Below are positions 24,422 through 39,605 of a stretch of DNA of 64,000 nt, one piece after another (the first letter of the stretch is position 1; every line of letters starts with the position of its first letter). Below the pieces are notes generated by a model. That model worked only from the letters and a program-made list of their open reading frames with translations. It did not search any database and had not been told where the DNA came from. The stretch is from assembly GCA_029891385.1 (NCBI GenBank), contig CM057231.1, forward strand, positions 67,100,990-67,164,989, written 5' to 3'. Source of the DNA: Erythroxylum novogranatense. Its lineage: Eukaryota > Streptophyta > Magnoliopsida > Malpighiales > Erythroxylaceae. Position numbers and translations under genes: made by a program.

Positions 24422-25147
24422 TTATTGAGGCAACAAAACCCTCAATATACTACAAGCGTACAGGGCATGGGTGTAGTATGTGAAGTGTTGATACCTTGAG
24501 GAGTTATTGAACTAATCTAATTCTAAGTTATCTAAGGCCTAAAGAATTATTAAAATAAAAATAAAAATTGAACAGAAAAGTAAACACGCGAAGATGATTG
24601 ATTGGAATTAAAATGTAAAAATAACATACAAGGAATCAAATTGAGCACCACCAAATTAACAATGGAAATCATACAAAGATGATTAGTAAATTATGAGAAG
24701 GAGGATTTATCCTATTATCAAATGCTAACATGATTACTTTTGAGTTAATACAGTATTGGTTTTAGACCTTTGAATGGTCGATTGTTGGGCTTCGGAGACG
24801 GGACTTAACACTCAATTTTTTGTTTTTTGTCACGATCATGGCTTATAGGGCCACATTGTGGCAGACTACCAGGCTTCTATCACAATCATGGCCCTAGGCC
24901 TTGCTCCAAGCTTCCTCTGAATTCTCTCCATTCTTCGATATTTGATTTGAAACACTACAAACATATCACGGCACCTCAAATATACAAAATTTAAGCTCAA
25001 CAGAATGCTCTAACCCATAAAACACTCAAAATACAAATATATAACTAAATAAAACAATCCTAACCTAAACATGCACTAATCATTCAATTTAACAACTAAA
25101 CGCACATTGAACTACCTACTAAAATATTATGTAACCTACTATTATCA
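24422..25147 (-). repeat. Reversed Athila solo LTR inside element 2
   Basis: The plus strand starts 'tgaggcaacaaaaccctcaa' and ends '...cctactattatca', which is the reverse complement of an LTR end and an LTR start of the same family. At about 720 bp it is half the full length, so it lost its middle, but a trace of the 'tcacgatcatgg' palindromes remains near 24830-24895. It splits the gag of element 2. No clear target duplication was found. Confidence 0.6.
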
Positions 25148-25630
25148 TATATACAATCCAGGGTGGCAAAACTACCTAAATTTCTTTTGGTTTAACAATG
25201 TAAAGACTCAAATAAGAATTCAAGGCCCACCAGGATTTCAGCAAGATGAGTCTAGTTCAAGGGATTCAAAATTGGACAAGATCATAAGCATGGATGAGAC
25301 CTAGAAGAGCCTAAAAGGGAAGTTCAAAGAAGTAACTAAGAACCACGTCTCTTCCATTCACAACTTAAAGGTTCAACTGGGCTAGCTTACAAATGAATTC
25401 TGTGCGAGAAGTGTGGAAAGCTTTTTTAGTAACATGGAAGTAAATCTAATAGAGAACTTTAAGACTATCATACTTACGAATGGGAAAGAGCTAGAAAAAT
25501 CAGTGCAAAAACAAACTAAACCCCACCTTGTAGAAGATCAAGAGAAGAAGAAAATGGATGAATTTAAGAATGAGGATATTCCTTATATTCCTACTCCGCC
25601 TTTCCTATTAAAAATACTACTCCTATAAAG
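25148..25630 (+). pseudogene. Athila gag C-terminus, element 2
   Basis: Resumes gag after the solo LTR with 'YNPGWQNYLNFFWFNN', a block conserved in Athila gag before protease, then a coiled tail with 'SNMEVNLIENFKTIILTNGKELE' and a Glu/Lys-rich end. Interrupted by at least one stop near 25302. Confidence 0.7.
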
Positions 25631-25850
25631 ACTTCAAACGAATGAATTGGATACACAATTTGCAAAGTTTATTGAAAAGCTAAAGAAATTGTAAATAAAC
25701 TTGCCCTTTGTACAAACTTTAAAGAACACACCCACGTACGCAAAATCTCTTAAGGATATATTATCAAGTAAGCAGACTTGGGATGATAATCAAATGGTTG
25801 CTATAACATAAAGTTATAGCTCCTTAATTACCAATTACTTGCCCTCATGA

Positions 25851-26270
25851 TTGATAGATCAAGGGAGTTTTATGATACCCTGTGTAGTTAGTAATTTAGA
25901 GTTTTGTAAATGTTTATGTGATTTAGGCATAAGTATAAACCTTATGCATTTGTCGATTTTTAGGAAACTATGGCTAGGCGATGTGAAGCTAACATTTATA
26001 CATATTCAGTTGGTGGATCAATCAATAAAGAAATTGTTAGGCTCGGTGGAAAATGTGCCTATATAATTAGACAAGCTTATCATTCATGTAGACTTTTTCA
26101 TGCTAGACTTTAAAGAGGATCGAAACTATTGACTAATTCTTGGTAAACCATTTTTTAACACCAGAAAATCTTTGGTAGATGTCCATAAAGACAACCTCAT
26201 CCTTTATATTGGTGATGAACAAGTGAAATTCAATATGAATAAGGAATTAAAGAATCCAAATGAGGCAGCT
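25851..26270 (+). pseudogene. Athila aspartic protease, element 2
   Basis: Encodes 'QGSFMIPCVVSNLEFCKCL' and the active-site region 'CDLGISINLMHLSIFRKLWL', where the usual Ala after DLG has become Ile. After a stop the second block resumes with 'LILGKPFFNTRKSLVDV' near 26135. Broken by stops and not functional. Confidence 0.75.
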
Positions 26271-27760
26271 TTTTCATGAGAATTGATGAAGTCGAATCTT
26301 TAAAGGAGCAAGAGAAAGAAGAACAAATGACATTGGAGATTGAGTTTGAAGCATATAAGGAAGTCTCTGTTCAAGAAGCTGATGAAGAAGAGGAAGAAGA
26401 ATAGATAACAGCAGACATAGAGGTTGAAGAAGATATGGAAGTCTCTGTTCATGAAGAGGAAGAAGAGGAGGAGATGAAGGTGAATAAGCCAGAAAGAGAG
26501 AAGTTCACCTTCTTAGAAGATAAGTTGATGAATTCGATAGACGATTCAGGGAGTTTTACCATTCCCTATTTTGTTGATAGTTTTTTTTTACAAAAAAAGA
26601 CATTGCTGAGCTTACTAGGTTTTCTTAATTTGATTAATTATGTCCATTTGATTACCCTAGAACATGTAGCTTATTTATAGGCTACTAAACTAAAATTGGA
26701 TAACACAAGTGGACGTAAGCTACTCATAATAGACCCTAGATGAGAATAAACGTGAAGAGCACATCAATATAATGACGATAACTCAGCGCTACTTGGGAGA
26801 CAACCTAAGAATTAAGAAAAGTTTTTGTTTTCTTCTATTGGTATTTTTATTTTTTATTTTTATTTTGTAGGGAGTGAATTGTTAGAATTTCATGACCAAA
26901 AGAATCTCCAAGTTCCAGCTCCAATACCATCACCACCTCGATATCCTTAATTTCAAGCTCTTACCCTTTCTTTTTGCTATTTCTTTTCTTGTTATTTTCA
27001 TTTATATGTTGTTTGTTTTTCTTACATTGAGGACAATGTGTTATCTAAGTTTAGGGAGGATTTTGCATTGACATGACATGTATGTGAATTTTGCATAACA
27101 TATTGTTAGTTTTTGATTAGGTTGACATGGTGTGAATACATGTTGCATATGTATGAATTATGTAAATGTGTCAATGGCAATAACTTAATGGAAATAGTTT
27201 AACTTTGAACATAGTCATTGAATTTGTAAAAGGCATATTGGCTTGTGAATTTCATGTTTTAATTACTTTGGTTAAATATGCATATTAATTAGGACATGAC
27301 GTTAATTTGTTCACTTTAGGAAATTTTCTATATACACTTATCATTATAAGTCAATTGAATTAGTTAGCGTCATTAGTAACATTTCATTAGGATGATTGAT
27401 TAAAAAGAAATGAGGTACGCTATATAAATAAAAAAGTGTGTTAAATAAATAACTATTCTACTAGCCCCTTTAAAAGAATAAAGTTAGTAGCTGGCTAAAA
27501 ATGTAATATAACTGAGTAACTAGGGGCATTCACGATAAAATGTTTGCCTTCTCGTCAAAAGGCTATAATGACATTCCAACCAAGCTAATTAATAAAACGT
27601 AGCCTAGTTGAGTAACTGAGAGACATTCATGACAAGATGTTTGTCTTTACATCAAAAGACTAGGTAACATTAAAGAAAATTAAAAAGTTGTGTTTTGATA
27701 AATAAATCTTAATAATCTTTGAAAATAGCAAAACTTTTCATCAAATGATACAAATGGATT
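26271..27760 (+). other. Athila element 2 acidic tail and 3' non-coding region
   Basis: 26300-26680 reads as a very Glu-rich broken frame (the ORF at 26435-26680 belongs here). It is followed by about 1.1 kb of non-coding sequence matching element 1, including 'gctacttgggagacaacc' near 26790. No other gene. Confidence 0.6.
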
Positions 27761-28542
27761 AGACAAGGAAGATTGAGAAGGATGTCTAGATTTCCAATTT
27801 TCTAGATCAAGCTCTGAATATGGTTTATCTTTCTTTCTCTTTTGTTATTTTTTGTATTACTTAATGTATAAACTGAATTTCCAAATGTCTTATACGTTTA
27901 TGATACTCTAAAATTTCATATTAGAGTTTGTTCTTAAGTTGTTTTATGACAATAGTTATTGATTCAATACAATTTATTAGTTGTGTTAATGGTGCATGTT
28001 CATATTTTGGTCATAAATCAAGAGAGTGAGTAAAAAAAAATCTAATTAATTTGGGCAACAAGAGTTGGTGAATTAATATGTTACAAGAGAACTTGATTAT
28101 TCAATAGATAACTTCAAAACTAACTGAAAACGTTAGGTAAAGAGTTGTGAATTGAGATACTACAATTCTATAATTTTAAGATTTAATTTAGGTTAATTGG
28201 TGAGGTTTTGAGAAGGGAGTAATCAAACTCTTCGAAAATTTAGGATTGATACATAATTGAATCAGTAATCGTTAAGTGATCCAAAAATGAAAAAATAAAT
28301 CTTATTCATTTATACTTGATCATCCTTACTTAATTTTGGCAATTCATTTGATATTTGTTATTTGATTGCTACAATTTTTGTTATTATTTTTCACTCCTAT
28401 CATATTTTATTATCTTACACAAAGTTGGGTTCAATTCATTGAAGCTAGTTCTTTGTATAATTGATACCTGTCGATACTACAAGTTACAATCCCTATACTT
28501 GTGGGTATTGAAAGTTTTATTATATATAAAACTTGCTTAATA
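27761..28542 (+). repeat. Athila 3' LTR relic
   Basis: The last 500 bases match the second half of the shared LTR ('tcaaactcttcg...atttaggattgatac' against 'tcaaccctatgg...tctaggattgatacc', and the end 'aaaacttgcttaata'). The LTR start and polypurine tract are missing. Confidence 0.55.
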
Positions 28543-28616
28543 GTAATTCTAATTAAAATTAAAATTTAATTTCGATTAAACTATTAAAATGTCAAAACTT
28601 ATTATAAATAAACTTA

Positions 28617-28860
28617 GGGGGCGTTTGGTTTGAGGGTTTGGGAATGAAGGAATGGAATAATAGTAAAAAATAGTGTTTGTTTTGGGGTTTTCAATTCCAA
28701 GGAAATGGATTTATTCCATTAAGTTTGAGAATCTACTAAACCCTCCAAATGAGGTGGGTATCAAGTTTTCATTCCAATCTAGTGGTTACTATTTATACCC
28801 CTCCCCCACATAAGTAATTTTTATTTTTAATTATATTACTCATCACTCATCACCATCATC

Positions 28861-28947
<87 letters not shown>

Positions 28948-28949
28948 GC

Positions 28950-28991
<42 letters not shown>

Positions 28992-28992
28992 C

Positions 28993-29032
<40 letters not shown>

Positions 29033-29163
29033 AATTTTAAATTTTAAATTTTAAACTTCTTAATAATATTTTTATTATTAATTATTAATTATTTTCTTAT
29101 TATTATTATTTATTATTATAAATTTTAAACTTATTATTATTATTATTACCCTTATTATTATTC

Positions 29164-29194
<31 letters not shown>

Positions 29195-29420
29195 CATTAT
29201 TCTTATTATACTGAAATTAATTATCTTATTATTATTATTATTATTTATTATTATTATTAATGTTATTATATGAAATTAATTATATTATTATTATTAATTT
29301 TATTATACTGAAATTAATTATCTTATTATTATTATTATTAATTATTATTATTTTATTATTATTATTATTTATAAGTTTTAAACTTATTATTATTATTAAT
29401 TATTGTTGTTGTTGTTGTTG

Positions 29421-29451
<31 letters not shown>

Positions 29452-29463
29452 AAATTTTAAACT

Positions 29464-29498
<35 letters not shown>

Positions 29499-29915
29499 AT
29501 TATTGTTCTTATTATTATTATTATTTATTATAAATTTTAAACTTATTATTATCCTTATTATTATTCTTATTATTATTATAATATGAAATTAATTATCTTA
29601 TTATTATTATTTATTTATTAATATTATTATATGAAATTAATTATCTTATTATTAATTTTATTATATGAAATTAATTATCTTATTATTATTATTATTATAA
29701 ATTTTGTAACAATAATAATAAATATGATATGAAAAATGGTATTATATTATCTTTCATTGCTATTAATGCAACAAACCAAACAACATTATTGGTATTAATA
29801 CAGAAACTCAAGTTACAAACCAAACATCATTTTTTATTTTTCATACCCATTCCCATTCCCTTCTTCTATTATACACATATCCATACTCAATCCCGTGCTC
29901 AAACCAAACGCCTCC
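28617..29915. mobile_element. Harbinger-like MITE swollen with TTA repeats
   Basis: Terminal inverted repeats GGGGGCGTTTGGTTTGAG (left) and the complement of GGAGGCGTTTGGTTTGAGC (right), with TTA on both sides (28614-28616, 29916-29918). A 3-base TTA duplication and GGCGTTTGG-type ends are typical of PIF/Harbinger MITEs. Subterminal regions hold words such as 'aaaccaaaca' and 'attccatt'. No transposase. About 840 of its 1299 bases are trinucleotide repeat. Confidence 0.8.
28861..29700. repeat. (TTA)n microsatellite, interrupted
   Basis: Long TTA/ATT runs separated by repeated words such as 'ataaattttaaactt' and 'tgaaattaattatctta'. The interruptions themselves recur, so blocks of the array were duplicated. 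The ORF at 29260-29460 is an artefact of this repeat. Confidence 0.9.
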
Positions 29916-30165
29916 TTAATCATTATGAGTCTAGCACTTCTTGCCTAACTCTTATTGTAAATAATTACAAAATTCTCTCAATTTATTTTGTTAATACTGT
30001 TAACGGTCCGATACATGTATGGATACAATGGTTGAGATAGTCAATTTTCGAAATAGATCAAATGATACGACAAAAAAAAATTGTTAAGTTTCAAAATAAG
30101 GTATAAATTAAGATATATTATAATTTAATTATTAATTATTTTATAGAATCGAAGTAATTTTATCT

Positions 30166-31111
30166 TTAAAAAATTAAATATTAAAAAATATTTATAATTA
30201 TTTTACTACCGCTAGATTTTGGATCTCGCCCTTATTTCCTAAAATTCGAATACGGAGAAAGACACAGGCGAACCGTTGAATGATAAACACACTCTGACCG
30301 AAAGTGCACCCCATGACCCACTAGCTTACGGTTAAAAAGTGCGTAGCGCCACGCCACTTCCCGCCAATAACAATTATATATATTCTTATTCTCTCTCCCC
30401 CCATCGCATATTCTCCAGAATGTTCTCTTTATTCCCCTTTCCATTTTAATTTATCAGCAAATCATTTCAATGCAACTGGGACGTCATTAGGTGTTTCTCG
30501 GGTCTGTCCGTGGTGGTTGATGGTGATTTTGGAACGATCCTAGATGTGATTAGTGAAACGTGTGTGTAGACTAACACGCCCTTCCTTATCGTTGTTGGTT
30601 GGAAAAGTCGAAGGGAGAGGGTTGGACTGGGAAGAGTAGAAGCGCGATTGTTTGTACGCTCCTGCAAGCAAAACCAGGGAATGTCCGATTTTATAAATAT
30701 TTTAAAATTAGGACTTAAAATTACATCAAATTTAAAATTTAAAACGGTTAAAGAATTAATTAAAATTTAAAATATAATTAAAAGAATATGTAATAAAATT
30801 TAACTAAAAATATTATTAAATAAAATTAAATTTTATAGATAATTAAAGTTGATTAAATTTTTGAGGGAAAATTGAAAGAAGGCGTGTGTAACGCAATTCC
30901 TACTGACTCATTGCATGCGACGCCATCACGTTAACAAGATACGCTTATATTCGCTTCAGTTTTCTTATTATTATATTAATTTACACAATCACTGATCACC
31001 TTTTTAGTTGCTATTTTAGTTTTCCTATGCAGCACGCACCTTGCCGTCTTAATTTTTGCTCATGTTTTGCCTTTTTACTTGTTTTTCTTTTTGCCTTCAA
31101 AATCAAAATCC
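30166..31111. other. Upstream region of the phosphatase gene
   Basis: No gene recognised. 30200-30680 is less AT-rich than its surroundings and contains 'ctccagaatgttct' near 30413, which resembles a heat-shock element core (GAAnnTTC). 30690-30860 is very AT-rich. The short minus ORFs at 30232-30667 have no known domain. Confidence 0.4.
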
Positions 31112-31119
31112 TATAAATA
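31112..31119 (+). promoter_or_regulatory. TATA box of the phosphatase gene
   Basis: TATAAATA lies 174 bases before the start codon, so transcription would begin near 31145 and give a 5' UTR of about 140 bases with no upstream ATG in the coding frame. Inferred from motif and position. Confidence 0.6.
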
Positions 31120-31120
31120 A

Positions 31121-34832
<3,712 letters not shown>

Positions 34833-34903
34833 CCAACTCGTTGGACTGAAGGACTTTGCTATCTTTTCTTTGATAGTGGAAGACAATCCTAGGTCCTGCT
34901 TGG

Positions 34904-34909
34904 AATAAA
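34904..34909 (+). terminator. Poly(A) signal candidate
   Basis: AATAAA 72 bases after the phosphatase stop codon. Downstream sites cannot be excluded. Confidence 0.5.
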
Positions 34910-35699
34910 TAGGAAAAGTCTGATGAGTTCCTGGATGCATGTCTGCACCAAACGGAATTATTCTTTTTTCCTTCTTGGGGATAATAAGGAGCATATATTT
35001 GCGCATGTCCTGTAGATGCTGTAACTATTCATATAAGTCGGTGCTTATTTCTTCTTGAAATTCACAGTTCCTAGTTTCAAGATTTCGTTACACAGAATTC
35101 TGAACAAGAATCATGGAGGTCTTATCTTCTCGTTGCAAGCTGCTTCAGCCAATTATTATGGAAAACGCTGTGCAGATAGAAAAGCTTTTCTGTTCTTTTG
35201 GATCGTGAGTCTTTAACAGGCTCGGTGAAATATAGAAAGTACAATTTATGTGTAAGAGTTCGCGCAACATCTGTATTATGTATTTCCTTAAATAACAAAA
35301 TGTGAATGATGAAGCATGTCCTCATTAACATTTGGTGCCTATCCTGTTCACGGGAATTTCTGTTTTATGCTCCCCACAGGAGTTTATACAAACATATATT
35401 TTGACAAAAAATGTAAAGAAGAAGCTAAAATTTCTGCTTCTGGTACAGGTATTGAGCAGTGAAGCGCAATAAATAGGGTCAAGGGTGTTAAAATCAGAGA
35501 TAATGCCTAGCTTAGTGGTTAAGCAGGTTACGGATTTTGTTGTTGAGGGATTAAAATTTAAAACATTAAATTGAACGTGTCATCTGTTGGAATTGAAGGT
35601 CTCTAACTCTCTGTTTGTTATACTCAATACTTTTACCCAGTTGGAATCTGAGTCTTGAGTTTTTAATTTTTCTTTTCAGGCTAATTTTTTCTTAATGAT
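34910..35699. other. Downstream flank of the phosphatase gene
   Basis: No gene recognised. It may include alternative 3' UTR sequence up to about 35460. The short ORFs here show no domain. Confidence 0.4.
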
Positions 35700-36060
35700 G
35701 TGTAACATAATTATATAAAAATATTTTTATCTTATGCATAAAATAAAGTGTATGAGACAAATATTCATTGTAAATGATATTATATTGAATTTATAATTAT
35801 GAGATTTATATTATATTCATATGTTGTCCTATGTTTACTCATTGTTAGTTTGAAAATGAACATTAATAGATTACGTTATGTTTCTTCCTACAAAAGAAAT
35901 GGTTAAATTTATTGATTAAGGTATAAAGATATTTAAATATGAGTATTTGGTAGAATATAAGTTCACATAACTAACATGTTATGATAATTTTAATTTTAGA
36001 ATTATTTGTATTTCTACATAACTTCTTCATGTGATAATTGTACAACTAATCCTTTAATTG
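35700..36060 (+). repeat. Relic LTR start of the element D family
   Basis: Aligns with about 38075-38445 of the D LTR: 'ttataattatgagattta', 'gaacattaatagatt', 'ggtataaagatatttaaa', 'gataattgtacaactaatcctttaa'. It is far more diverged than D's own LTRs. Confidence 0.6.
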
Positions 36061-36450
36061 AATGGTGTTTGGCTTGTCCCAGTTGTGGCGTCCCTTCTTT
36101 ACGAAGAAAGTGGAGAGCACGTCCAGAGTCAACTCCTAGTAGGAGTGCTCCACGATCTTGAATAATCTGGGCCAAGCATCGATGTTGACCATCTCCCAAA
36201 CTTGTTGCACTAATCCAACCTGCTCTAGTGCCTCCTAATCTATATGTCGTCCTATGACAAAACATCTTTTCCTTTAGATGCTAATACTACTCTTCATGCA
36301 TTGCCATATTGAATAGCAGCATCGAAGGTTGCTCGAGTGGATACACTGAGTGAGTTCCTCTCAGGTCTGTAGACGACCCCTCTCCTCACTATCACTTCCA
36401 TGGAACTTCCTTTTAGTGATGTGGTCTTGTCATTATGAATAAAATTTTAA
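36061..36450 (-). other. Unrecognised sequence with a short open frame
   Basis: A minus ORF (36265-36014) reads 'TTYRLGGTRAGWISATSLGD' and 'GALLLGVDSGRALHFL'. It is open and not obviously low-complexity, but I do not recognise it. Upstream on the minus strand another frame reads 'VSTRATFDAAIQYGNA'. Both may be pieces of an old transposon gene. Its end overlaps the LTR relic. Confidence 0.3.
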
Positions 36451-37690
36451 CCAAGTTTTAGAAAATTGAAAATAAATTATGGGAATACCCTTTTTCCCCA
36501 CACTTAAATTGCATTATGCTCAGTAATTAAAGAAGCATGAAAATGAACTGGAAAAAGAAAAAAACTAGACTCATAACAAAACTATGAACAAATAATATAA
36601 AATAAATAAATAAAACAACATAAAAGGAACATTAATTAATTAATTAAAAATTAACTAACATCCTAATAAATCACAACAGTTAAAACTAAACATATCGTAA
36701 TTAACAAGTAAGATTAATCCTAATTATCAAATTATGTATTTAACCCTAACTTTAAAATTAAAAATCCTAATAACAATTATACAAAATTAACGAAGAAATT
36801 GAACATTAAATTCTTGCAAAACACACTATTCACATGCAATTAAACAGAAATCCAACTTCAATTAACATTAAAAAAAACAATAAATTAACCTAATTTCATG
36901 TAAAAAGTCACAATTAAACAATTGGTGAGCAATAATCGCACAATTTTGCAATTCAAGTTAAAATTTCACCCTATTCATATGCAATTAATCAAATCAAATC
37001 TTTAAATCCAATGGGTGATGATAATATTCAACTATTAAACCACAATCAGTAATAAATTTACACAAATTTGGACAAAATCCAAATTCTTAATTATAGTGTT
37101 TTGGGGAATAAATTCCCTAAATAGTGCAAAACACTCAGTGAATCATGCATAAACAAGTGAAAATAGTGTGAAAACTTATTTGAGTGTTGCTAATTTGGGA
37201 AAAAAAAAAACAAAAAATTGGACAAGAGATTGGAAGACGATGGCAAGGGATAAGAGACAGAGAGAATGGGAAATTGGAAGGTTCAGGTCTTTTTAAAGAT
37301 ATATCGTGGCCTTACATTGTCTGCTACATGACCGTGTATTTGACTGCGTAGGTCATTGAATCGCAGCTTTTCACTGTACTTCCACGATTATTTACACAGG
37401 AGTGTATCTAACTGTGTAATTCTACACTAGCATGTCTTCTTTGTAAACATATGCAACTTCAAAATTAGATGATCAAATGTACAAATTTTGCACTTTAGCA
37501 TTATAACACATAAACACTCATAACCTAGACATCAATTATGCATAATCTCGCTAGATTCTTAATTGTTTCCATCCTAAAAACACACAAAAACTAAAAACTT
37601 AAATAAATTCTATACAAAATTAAAGCAAAAAAAAAAAAGAACATGAAATTTAAGATAAAAACTAAACTAATTAATTGGTTACCTCTTATT
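36451..37690 (-). repeat. Gypsy-type LTR or leader relic, reversed
   Basis: On the minus strand this has 'aatttaagtgtgggga' (36490-36510), like the Athila polypurine tract. A region near 37440-37600 has the same word order as the Athila LTR start ('cataaacactcataacctaga...atgcataat'). 37290-37420 contains degenerate 'atcgtgg / catgaccg' words recalling the palindrome array. Boundaries are unclear and no ORF is present. Confidence 0.4.
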
Positions 37691-38002
37691 TAATGCTTGT
37701 TTAATGATGTTTGCTCGACATAAGTTTTAAGCTCAAGTTGGCTTATATAGATTATGTTTTTATGGTCTTATCGTCGATTCCATGACATGCATGTGGGCTA
37801 CCTTTTTGTCACTTTATGCCACTTTTTTTTTTCAGCTTGTTCCCTTGAACTTGTGAAGGTTCCAGTGAGCCTTTTCGTATATAGTCATGTAGAATATCAG
37901 GAAAATTACAAGACTCACTAAGTCCAATTACATCTATAAATTTAAGAGAACGATTAATAAAATTAGAAATTTTAAAAATGACCTCTTCATGCCCCACTTA
38001 TA
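37691..38002. other. Unassigned sequence
   Basis: No feature recognised. The last bases before element D are TTATA (37998-38002), the expected left copy of D's target duplication; the right copy is beyond element C. Confidence 0.4.
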
Positions 38003-38640
38003 TGTTGGTTTATGCCCTATAGTCAATCGATTTGATTGTAGTTTAGTGACAAATTATTTAAAGGCATTATTTATCTTGTACATGTTTAAATGTATATGAT
38101 AAAGTCCATGTAATAATTATACATTGCAAATGAAATTATAATGAGATTATAATTATGAGATTCATATTGCATTTATGTATTATTCCTAAAATGTTCCTAG
38201 TTATTGTTCTATTAAGATTGAACATTAATAGAATGTAAAAAGACTAGCACATGTTTTGTTTTTCCTTATGAAGAAAGTAGTCGATCTCATAGGCTAAAGT
38301 ATAGAGATACTTAAACAAACGTGTGGATACTTGTTAGAGAACAAGTTCACTGAACAGACCCGATATGAGAAATCCATTTGGAACATTACTTGTATGTCTA
38401 TGGAATTCTCATTGTGATGATTGTATAAGTGATCCTTTGACTTGAGATCATCAAAGTTATCTTGTAAGGGGGTTGTTATGTTTTGATACTACTCGTGATC
38501 TATAAAGGTCGTTTAAACGGTAGTCATTGGATATAGCATGAACTGTGTGGAGATAGTTGAATGATTAAGATATGATTCATCACCCTAAAGTAATTAGGGA
38601 AAATGTTTCGTTGTTCTCGATTAATATTGATTCGAGAAAT

Positions 38641-39240
38641 CCTTGGCCAAGGTGGAATGATATTTTGTAAACAGTTTACAAATATCATTAATTGAATCAA
38701 TAACTAATGGCGGAGAACTAATATAATTAGACTCAAAATAGAGTAGACATTAATTTCATGCTCTATGTCTAATTGGAACATTAGTTGATGAAAATATTGA
38801 ATTATACGGAAAAATCATGCACGGAAAGGTTAGTCAAAACCACTTTTACATTCCTGAATATTTGGGTGGTCATGATACGTTGCTAGACGTCAATCTTGAT
38901 CTATGATTATAAATTGTTTAATTGGAGAATTAAAGATAAATTAAAAGGAGTTTTAATTTATCTAATTCTAATTATGAATTAGAATTATAATTTATAATCA
39001 TTGCCAACATAATTGGGAACCTAATGGGTCACACATATAGAATGAGTTGAAGAGAGCAAAATTAATTTAATCAAGTTAGACTTGATTGTAAAGTTTGAGA
39101 AACTTTATGATTAAATATGAGATATTTAATAAATAAGGATTAATATAAGATATTGAATCTTATTTGGGCATAATTGGTATTTAATTAGAATTATTTGTAA
39201 TTCTCATTAAAGTTTAATTGAAATTAGTATTTAATTTCAA
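38641..39240. other. Hairpin-packed U3 segment with a cloverleaf-like core
   Basis: Consecutive perfect inverted repeats fill this segment. Examples: CCTTGGCCAAGG (38641-38652); a 15-bp stem with one bulge and loop CAG (38656-38687); nested arms AACTAATG, AATTAGAC and ATAGAG (38702-38786). An 11-bp closing stem GATTATAAATT (38906-38916 with 38990-39000) encloses three hairpins: 38918-38935 (loop GGAG), 38936-38963 (12-bp arm, loop GGAG) and 38965-38987 (10-bp arm, loop ATG). Six more follow: 39069-39087, 39089-39107, 39110-39130, 39145-39163, 39187-39204 and 39218-39240. Seen directly; function unknown. Confidence 0.8.
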
Positions 39241-39268
39241 ATAAATTACTAAAACGTCCAAAGCTTAT

Positions 39269-39276
39269 TATAAATA
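39269..39276 (+). promoter_or_regulatory. TATA box in D LTR
   Basis: TATAAATA within 'cttattataaataggctt'. The relic LTR at 28600 conserves the same box. Confidence 0.6.
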
Positions 39277-39593
39277 GGCTTAATCTCAATGTATAATCCT
39301 CTCTGTAAAAGTTACAGAGTTTTCTCAACCTTTTTTGTGGATACCGTTAGAGGCCGGACACTTGTGCTGCTACGGTGGTTGAGGCGGATCGGTTTCGGAA
39401 ACGGTTTGAGGGATGCATCAAGATAAAGATCAAGCTTCGGAATAAGGTACGAATTAAATTCTACTTTATTATGATTCGTGTTAATCATTTTATAGAATAA
39501 ATAGATCTTGTTTTTCGGGAAATCAAAAGTCACGAAAAGTTTCGTGATTATTCCGCTGCGGTCGGATCAGATCTGGTCCTGATTTCCCAACAG

Positions 39594-39605
39594 TGGTATC
39601 AGAGC
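39594..39605 (+). other. Primer binding site of element D
   Basis: TGGTATCAGAGC, complementary to the 3' end of initiator-Met tRNA, starts two bases after the LTR end. Confidence 0.9.

Larger units (their letters stand above)
23755..27760 (+). mobile_element. Athila-like element 2 (gag-protease only)
   Basis: Begins with a primer-site remnant 'tttttgtcaccgttgttaggga' just after the shared LTR. Gag is very decayed (24000-25630) and contains a reversed solo LTR at 24422-25147. Protease is at 25851-26270, followed by an acidic stretch and the same 3' non-coding region as element 1. No RT or integrase. Similarity to element 1 stops near 27760, before any polypurine tract. Confidence 0.7.
28543..30165 (+). 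repeat. Relic LTR of the element D family, split by a MITE
   Basis: 28543-28613 and 29919-30165 align with 39200-39500 of the D 5' LTR. Shared words include 'aaaatgtcaaaacttattataaata' against 'aaaacgtccaaagcttattataaata', and 'ttattttatagaat'. The MITE at 28617-29915 separates the halves. Confidence 0.6.
38003..39592 (+). repeat. 5' LTR of element D
   Basis: A 1590-bp LTR from TGTTGGTTTATGCCC to GATTTCCCAACA. It has a TATAAATA box at 39269-39276, so 38003 to about 39300 is U3. The following base run is the primer site. Confidence 0.9.

Noticed and set aside
29260..29460. ORF with long Ile/Leu/Tyr/Cys runs
   Set aside because: Translation of the TTA/TTG microsatellite.
30232..30667. Two minus ORFs upstream of the phosphatase as a divergent gene
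   Set aside because: Short, with no domain, no splice or start context that convinces, and low-complexity parts.
36160..36260. tRNA or other structured RNA genes in the inter-element gaps
   Set aside because: No cloverleaf with tRNA box A and B sequences was found here or elsewhere. The cloverleaf at 38906-39000 lacks these boxes and a CCA-adjacent acceptor pattern, so it is not called a tRNA.
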